Shown one piece after another: positions 58,501 to 64,000 of a stretch of 64,000 bases of DNA (position 1 is the stretch's first letter; the number at the start of each line of letters is the position of its first letter). The notes under the pieces are model-generated. The model did no database searches, was not told the DNA's origin, and saw nothing but the letters and a program-made list of their open reading frames with translations. The stretch comes from Cercis canadensis (taxonomy: Eukaryota > Streptophyta > Magnoliopsida > Fabales > Fabaceae). A program made the position numbers and the translations under genes. The stretch is from the NCBI GenBank assembly GCA_003255065.1, contig QAOA01000580.1, positions 538,458-602,457 on the forward strand. The letters are read 5' to 3'.

Positions 58501-61500
58501 GCCCTAGAATGTTTTGTTTTTATTTTTAGTTTCAATGTTGACACTTGAAACCTGAGAAATATAACTTCAACCTTCTCATATGATCCTCTTTATCTTGTTT
58601 CTCCTGGAGAAGAAATGCCTATATATCTGCATCTTCTTTAAAGTTTGTGCTTTCTTGTCAGTATGTGATCCAGTGATGGGTGATGAAGGAAAGCTGTATG
58701 TTCCTCAAGAGCTGGTATCAGTGTATCGTGAAAAGGTAAAACTGATCCATAAAGGTGTCTTTGCAGGAGTTCATGTGCATTTACCTTGACAATATACAAT
58801 ATAACAAGTTTAAAATCAACTTCTTTGGCTGACCCATTCTAGACCTTAAGTTTACATCAATATTAATTGAAATTCAGCTTTTTATGCATAGTTATTGGGT
58901 CCTATGTAAAAGTTCATTGATTGTTTTAGTATCTGAGCAACACATATTTCGCAGGTTGTTCCAGTGGCTTCAATGTTAACCCCCAACCAGTTTGAAGCAG
59001 AACTACTGACAGGGTTCAGGTGATCATACCTTAATTGACATTACTGACAATTTTTCCTGTTCTATATGTTCCTTATATTTGGTCTCTTTTGACATACTGT
59101 ATGGTTAGTTGTGAAATATGGCATTTGTGGACTCTTGTTTATATCTTGTGGCTGGACTCTGTTGCATGACATCTACAACTTTGACTTATACATGGAAAGA
59201 AAATCAAATTACCCTGTTTTAAATTAGAATTTTCATACCATATTTTCTAATAAGTATTATTGAGAGTATGTTCATCATGGCATGTGAGGGCATGAATTCC
59301 ATTGCTTCTTTGTCAAACTCTGGACCTTAATTTCATGCATCATTATCCTGTTGTTGTTGTGTGTACACTTGGGAGGGGGGTCTTGGTAGTTGGTACTTGG
59401 TAGGAGATGTTGCAAGTGCACCATGCTGATCACTAATATGTCTTTGCATGTGTTGGTGGCGTATTTATTCTACATGGAACCAATTGGGTTCACCAGTTTA
59501 GAGCTAAATCACAACCACACATTTTGCTTGTGTTAAAAGGTAACCATTGATTGAAGCAACATCTTTAACGGCTATTTTGAGTTCTTCAAAGCTCTTGATT
59601 TTTTCCTTATCATCATTGGGATCCATCATCATACTCATCTATTTCTTCTATTTTCTGTGCCTCCACAATGTGGCTGTTTCTGCCTTCTAAAATGATTGTA
59701 CTTGTCACAGGATTCAGTCTGAAGGAGATGGTCGGGAAGCTTGTAACTTTCTTCATGAAGCTGGACCTTCAAAGGTTTGTTTTTGTTACTTGCATAGGAT
59801 ATTGGAAATCTATTGGTTCAATTTTTTTTTTTTTTGAGCCATTGAATCTCTTGGTTCTTAACTGTTTTTCCTTTGGACATGAACTTCTTAATTTGGTATT
59901 GATTTAACCTTTCTGAGCTATGTGTGTCAGGAAAAATTATGTCTCTTCTATTGTTCAAATATGATCAGATTGGCATTATTTTATAACCAATTCCACAAAT
60001 GTTTCATGCTTTTCCTAGTTATACAAATTGATTACTCAATTGCATTCCAAGCTTGGGGGATTTGAGCAGACTAAAGATGATTACATTAATGGGTGCTATT
60101 TCATTCCATGGAAATCATGATATTATGTGATAGAAAAGAATTATTATAACTGCTGTATATTCTTGATAACTGATATATGAAACAGTGCAGCACTTTTGCA
60201 AGTTTCATTGATATAGCTCTGTTGATAGATGGACCCCAATCCTTCATCATGTCTTCTACCATGTGCATAAGTGCATTCTTTCACTAAATGGTAAAATGGG
60301 GTGTACAAAAGTTCCCAGCTTTTTGGAATGCTCTAAAGGCTTTTATAAATTTTAAACTCGGTTGCTTCATTTTATTAAGTTTTTTTAATCACTGTGTCTT
60401 TTATTTTTCTAATGCATTTTATTCAATTTTTGAGATAATACAAAACTACTAATTTTTAAACTTTATGCGATATTGGAAGACAGGTTGGAGATAGCAATGA
60501 TCTAAAGTGTAGAATTTTAAGTGTAATGTAGAGATGCCTGCACTCACACACACACATATCTATGTTACAAATGTGAATTCCTGGTCTTTCTCTCCAAGTG
60601 TTCCTGCATTTTATTTTATGTCAAAAACTTGTCCATAAATGTCATGAAGAACTTGTCTATAATCAATGTCTGAAGTGCAATTTAAGTTCTGTTGCTCCCA
60701 ATCACTTGGATGTGTATGCCCCCACAGGTTGTAATTACAAGTATCAACATAGACGGCAATCTTCTCCTCATCGGCAGTCATCAAAAGGAAAAGGTCAGTT
60801 ATATATCACGTAATGTTTCCTTGATGCTTTTTATTTCATTTTTAATTTCAGATGTTTTAATAACAGTGTAGATCAAGAATACCAATTTTGCGTAATGTGT
60901 TGTAACACTGATTTGCAAAATATTTTTTCACAATCTTTAATTCTACATATTCAGTAGTTAAAACCTGAGATGCTATATGTTTCTTATTGTAATATCTTGT
61001 AATTGTATTACCTTTGTGTGACAGGGACAGTCTCCCAAACAATTTAAGATTGTAATTCCCAAAATTCCAGCATATTTCACGGTATGAATATTGTTTGGCA
61101 AATACTTACTGTTTATTTAAAGTTCAATTTGTGCTAAGACTAATTTCTATGATATTAGCCAAAAAAGATGAATGATGCAGTTTGGAGCGGATGAGATTCA
61201 GTTTGAAAATATCAGTGATTGAGCTTTGTGGGATATATATGTTTCCAATTACATAATATCTGACAGCCAAAAAAAAGTACATATATATTTATTTATTGCC
61301 CTATCTAGGTCTGAGCTGCGCAGGCTTCAGTTCATTAGCTTGTACATCCCTAATAAATACCCTTTTTTTTCTTTTTTTTTTCCTTTTCTTCTCACAAAAT
61401 AACAAGGATGATGAAGTTGCCCTTGAACTCAAACTTGCACCTAATCTATAAACAAAAGCATCTCCATTATAGCCATCTGCTCCTCCACTCTGAAAGAAAG

Positions 61501-62517
61501 ATGAATAACCTCCACCTCCACCTTCACCATGAAACACCATGTAGCCACTTTGCAGCTAACCACCAACAAATTTTACCTGTTGCCATCACAGCCCTTCTAT
61601 CGCCCAATTCCCCTGTTATCATGGTTTCTATTATATATTCAAACAAAAGTGCTAGCACAGCCATGCAGTGCCTGAGTGAGAATTCTTTATGCTACTGTAA
61701 CTGCTGTTTCTATATTTGATCTGCTTCTTGTTTGAAATTAGTTTATTGACCTCATTTTTACTTGTTTTCCCAAAGAATGAAATTTCATTCAAGAATCATT
61801 TTAGGCAAGCAACTTGACTTATTAATTTATTCAAGGAATTTTTTGTCTAATCAAATTCTGTTTAGAATTGCTCCAAACAATCAATAACTGGAGATTATTT
61901 TATGTTCGCTGTTTATGCTTATAGGGAACAGGAGATCTCATGACTGCACTCCTTCTTGGTTGGAGCAATGTAATGCCCTTGCTTAATATTTCTGGCTTTA
62001 GCTATGGCCTTTCTTCCAAAGTAATTTCATAAAATTAACCAATATATGTCCTTTTGGATTCCAGAAATACCCGGACAACCTTGAGAAGGCTGCAGAACTT
62101 GCAGTATCAAGCTTGCAGGTATTCATTTTCTTTCTGTATGACATTAACCTTGTTCTTTTCCTCCTTCTTTCTCATATTAATGTGCAAGTACTGCTTGACA
62201 AATTGAAACCCTTCCATCGTTTGACATCTTTGCTGATTTTTTACTCTAGAACTAGCAATTCAGCCGTGCTGGATATTAATTTTGAGATTTTAAAACTTCG
62301 GATTTCATGTTGGTAAATAAATCCACAAGTTTTGAACAGTGGATGATTAATGCATGAGTATCACCAATATTTGCAGGCACTTCTGCAAAGGACACTAAGT
62401 GACTACAAAAGCGCTGGACACGATCCCCAGTCAACCAGTTTAGAGATCAGATTAATTCAGAGCCAGGATGATATTCGTACCCCTCAAATCAAATTTAAAG
62501 CTGAAATGTACAGCTGA
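55502..62517 (+). CDS. SOS4: Pyridoxal kinase (PdxK/SOS4), 12 exons, complete
   Basis: Exons: 55502-55579, 56374-56467, 56618-56722, 57933-58016, 58662-58735, 58955-59019, 59711-59774, 60728-60793, 61025-61081, 61925-61969, 62065-62118, 62377-62517; phase closes to give 308 residues, close to the 309 of the cytosolic Arabidopsis form. The enzyme phosphorylates pyridoxal, pyridoxine and pyridoxamine with ATP in the vitamin B6 salvage pathway; Arabidopsis sos4 mutants are salt-sensitive. Visible marks: [24 protein letters not shown] at the N-terminus (substrate-binding core), [16 protein letters not shown] (121-135, ATP/metal site), [13 protein letters not shown], and [13 protein letters not shown] (230-242) with Asp233 as the catalytic base. 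No transit peptide is visible, so it is probably cytosolic. Intron 2 begins with GC (cacag|gcaagc) and ends in AG; the others are GT-AG. Confidence 0.95.
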
Positions 62518-63541
62518 ATAAGTTACATGATTTAAAACTTGATTGGTAGCGTTTGTTTCCTTGATATGGTTACCAAACTTACCTCTTTCTGAGAGGATGG
62601 TGTTTTAAGAGTTATATTTAGAGTTATAAACAATTAAGAAGGGAAGGCATGCCATTGTTAACTTTTTTTTTTCTTTCTTTCTTTTTGCTACGACTACAAC
62701 TGAGTTTGAACACGAAATCTACCGGCTTAAAGCAGTGAGCCTGACCTCAGCACCATTTTTGGTTTTGTTTACCTATTTCTCAGTCCATAAATTTAACATG
62801 AACAAGTTTGTAAAAAGTTAGCTTTGTATGTTTGAGTACATTTCAATTTTCAATTTACTACTTCGTACATCGTAAATCACTATAATTACTGCTTTGTACA
62901 TCATAAATCACTTTATTTACTGTTTCGTAAAACACATCATTATTTTGTACGAAAGAAATTCATATAGCTTTTTTAAAACACAATTCTTTTCCTTACAAAT
63001 TATCTTCTCTCTAATTTTGTTCCATCATCAACTCTCTATCTCAATCTCACTTTATCACATGATTGAAATAATTGAGAGCGAGTTAAATTCAGAAGAATGG
63101 TTGTGTGAGAAAAAGTTGGCAATGGAATGATTTGTAATTTATGCTTTTCATTTTTTACAATCTGAATGCACAATTAGCAAAATAAGAATAACAAAAATGA
63201 CTCACTTTGATTTCCCAATTTGGATGCAAAATTGATAAAATAAGAATAATAGAAGTAAAAAAATTAAAAATTAAAATTAAATAAGTTCAACCACATTATA
63301 TAGAAGCATATCAAATTAAATGATAAAATATGTTAAGCTAAGCTATAATATTTTTGTGATGCGTGTAAAGCTCTTTTACCCTTGTGTAGTATATATAACG
63401 CTGGAAGACGCTTCTGGACCCGCCATTCCAACAGTCTGCAAAATCGAGCAAACCTTTTTCTTACATTCCAGCAGAGAACCCTTACTACAAAGTAGAAACC
63501 AGGTCTTAAATTTGCACACCAACTGCTGCTTTCTTTTAAAT
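62518..63541. other. Intergenic region and AAR2 promoter, with 31-bp tandem repeat
   Basis: After the kinase stop comes its 3' UTR. A 31-bp unit (ttactacttcgtacatcgta followed by aatcactataa) starts at 62855, 62886 and 62917, the last copy partial. An imperfect direct repeat (gatgcaaaattgataaaata type) lies at about 63159 and 63217. Near 62690-62755 a stretch with agtttgaacacgaaatctacc may be an old SINE piece. The AAR2 5' UTR probably covers about 63400-63541. Confidence 0.55.
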
Positions 63542-63637
63542 ATGGATCCTGAAACTGCCCTAGAGCTTGTGCAGCACGGTGTTACACTGCTTCTCCTCGA
63601 TGTTCCTCAGTACACCCTCGTCGGCATCGATACTCAG
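63542..63637 (+). CDS. AAR2: AAR2 (A1-cistron splicing factor homologue), first coding exon only
   Basis: ATG 63542 opens a 32-codon exon (MDPETALELVQHGVTLLLLD, then VPQYTLVGIDTQ) that ends at a good donor (actcag|gtaaat). This opening matches plant AAR2 proteins, in which the GIDTQ segment is followed by MFTVGPxFKGIKMIPPG, expected in the next exon. No such sequence appears before base 64000, so the rest lies beyond the window. AAR2 is a U5 snRNP assembly factor: in yeast and humans it binds Prp8 in the cytoplasm and is replaced by Brr2 in the nucleus. The plant role is inferred from homology. Confidence 0.88.
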
Positions 63638-64000
63638 GTAAATAATTTTTTATTCTGAACTTTTTCTCTTCAATTTTATTTGTAAAATGTGGCAATTGAG
63701 GTTGGTCGGAGTTATTCACTTTGTTTGTTCAATGGAATGAGAAGATTGTTTGGTTGAACTGAAGTTTTTGTTTATGCCAGAGTGAATAGCAGTACCCCCT
63801 TTGTGTGAGGAGGAAGTGGGTTGAAGTTAACTTAAAATTACAAATTTCTTTTTTGTTTAGCATGTTAAATTTGTAGATTACAGAAGAGCATAATGCAACT
63901 GATTGGGAGATTTAAGGATGGGAAATTTTCTCTGATTTTTCCCAGGTACACTGTAGAGGTTATGCCCTTTAGTTTTCTTCTGGAGTACGGAGTTTTTTTT
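63638..64000 (+). other. AAR2 intron 1 (start)
   Basis: T-rich sequence after the donor, with no continuation of the protein. The cag at about 63945 is a possible acceptor, but the sequence after it does not encode the expected MFTVGP motif. Confidence 0.6.

Noticed and set aside
61408-61719. 103-aa plus-strand open frame in pyridoxal kinase intron 9
   Set aside because: It lies between two exons of a well-supported gene and shows no family signature; probably a chance His/Leu-rich frame.

Overview
The window is nuclear DNA from a flowering plant, almost certainly a eudicot. It is AT-rich, genes are split by long T-rich introns with GT-AG borders, and intergenic DNA is full of fold-back MITEs, tRNA-derived SINEs and microsatellites. 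The protein families (DEG7, MYBC2-type MYB, PADRE/DUF4228, GPI-anchored hydroxyproline-rich proteins) are plant-specific or plant-typical. The species cannot be told from sequence alone. It is a draft assembly: one run of 21 N and six single N; five of the six single N are flanked by near-identical copies of the same sequence.

Layout. 1-2.8 kb (+): 3' end of an ARM-repeat gene. 4.9-22.7 kb (+): a complete 24-exon DEG7 protease gene (1115 aa) whose introns hold a hAT-type MITE, retrotransposon fossils, a 36-bp minisatellite, a hydroxyproline-rich pseudogene and an A-A-B-B repeat block. 24.0-27.7 kb (-): two intronless genes for small secreted, probably GPI-anchored proline-rich proteins, related to the pseudogene inside DEG7. 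30.7 kb (+): a 76-aa conserved small protein behind a G-box cluster. 32.6 kb (+): a 138-aa single-pass membrane protein. 35.1-37.3 kb (-): a two-exon PADRE (DUF4228) gene. 37.3-45.9 kb: gene-free, MITE-rich. 45.9-46.9 kb (-): a three-exon R2R3-MYB repressor of the FaMYB1/MYBC2 type. 47-53.3 kb: gene-free, with two SINEs marked by target-site duplications. 53.3-54.5 kb (-): an intronless SANT/trihelix-like, coiled-coil nuclear protein, divergent from 55.5-62.5 kb (+): a complete 12-exon pyridoxal kinase gene. 63.5 kb to the end (+): first coding exon of AAR2, a U5 snRNP assembly factor.

The genes form no operon-like pathway. The only family grouping is the proline-rich trio (one dead copy in the DEG7 intron, two live copies 2.5-6 kb downstream). 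Exon models for DEG7, pyridoxal kinase, MYB and PADRE were built by hand from splice signals, and reading phase closes exactly across every junction. I found no clearly new molecular system. The points most worth a second look are: the SV40-like basic motif in a DEG7 with no visible transit peptide; two tRNA-like modules inside a hAT MITE; a three-copy SINE family; the HRGP pseudogene sitting inside an intron; and assembly-made duplications.
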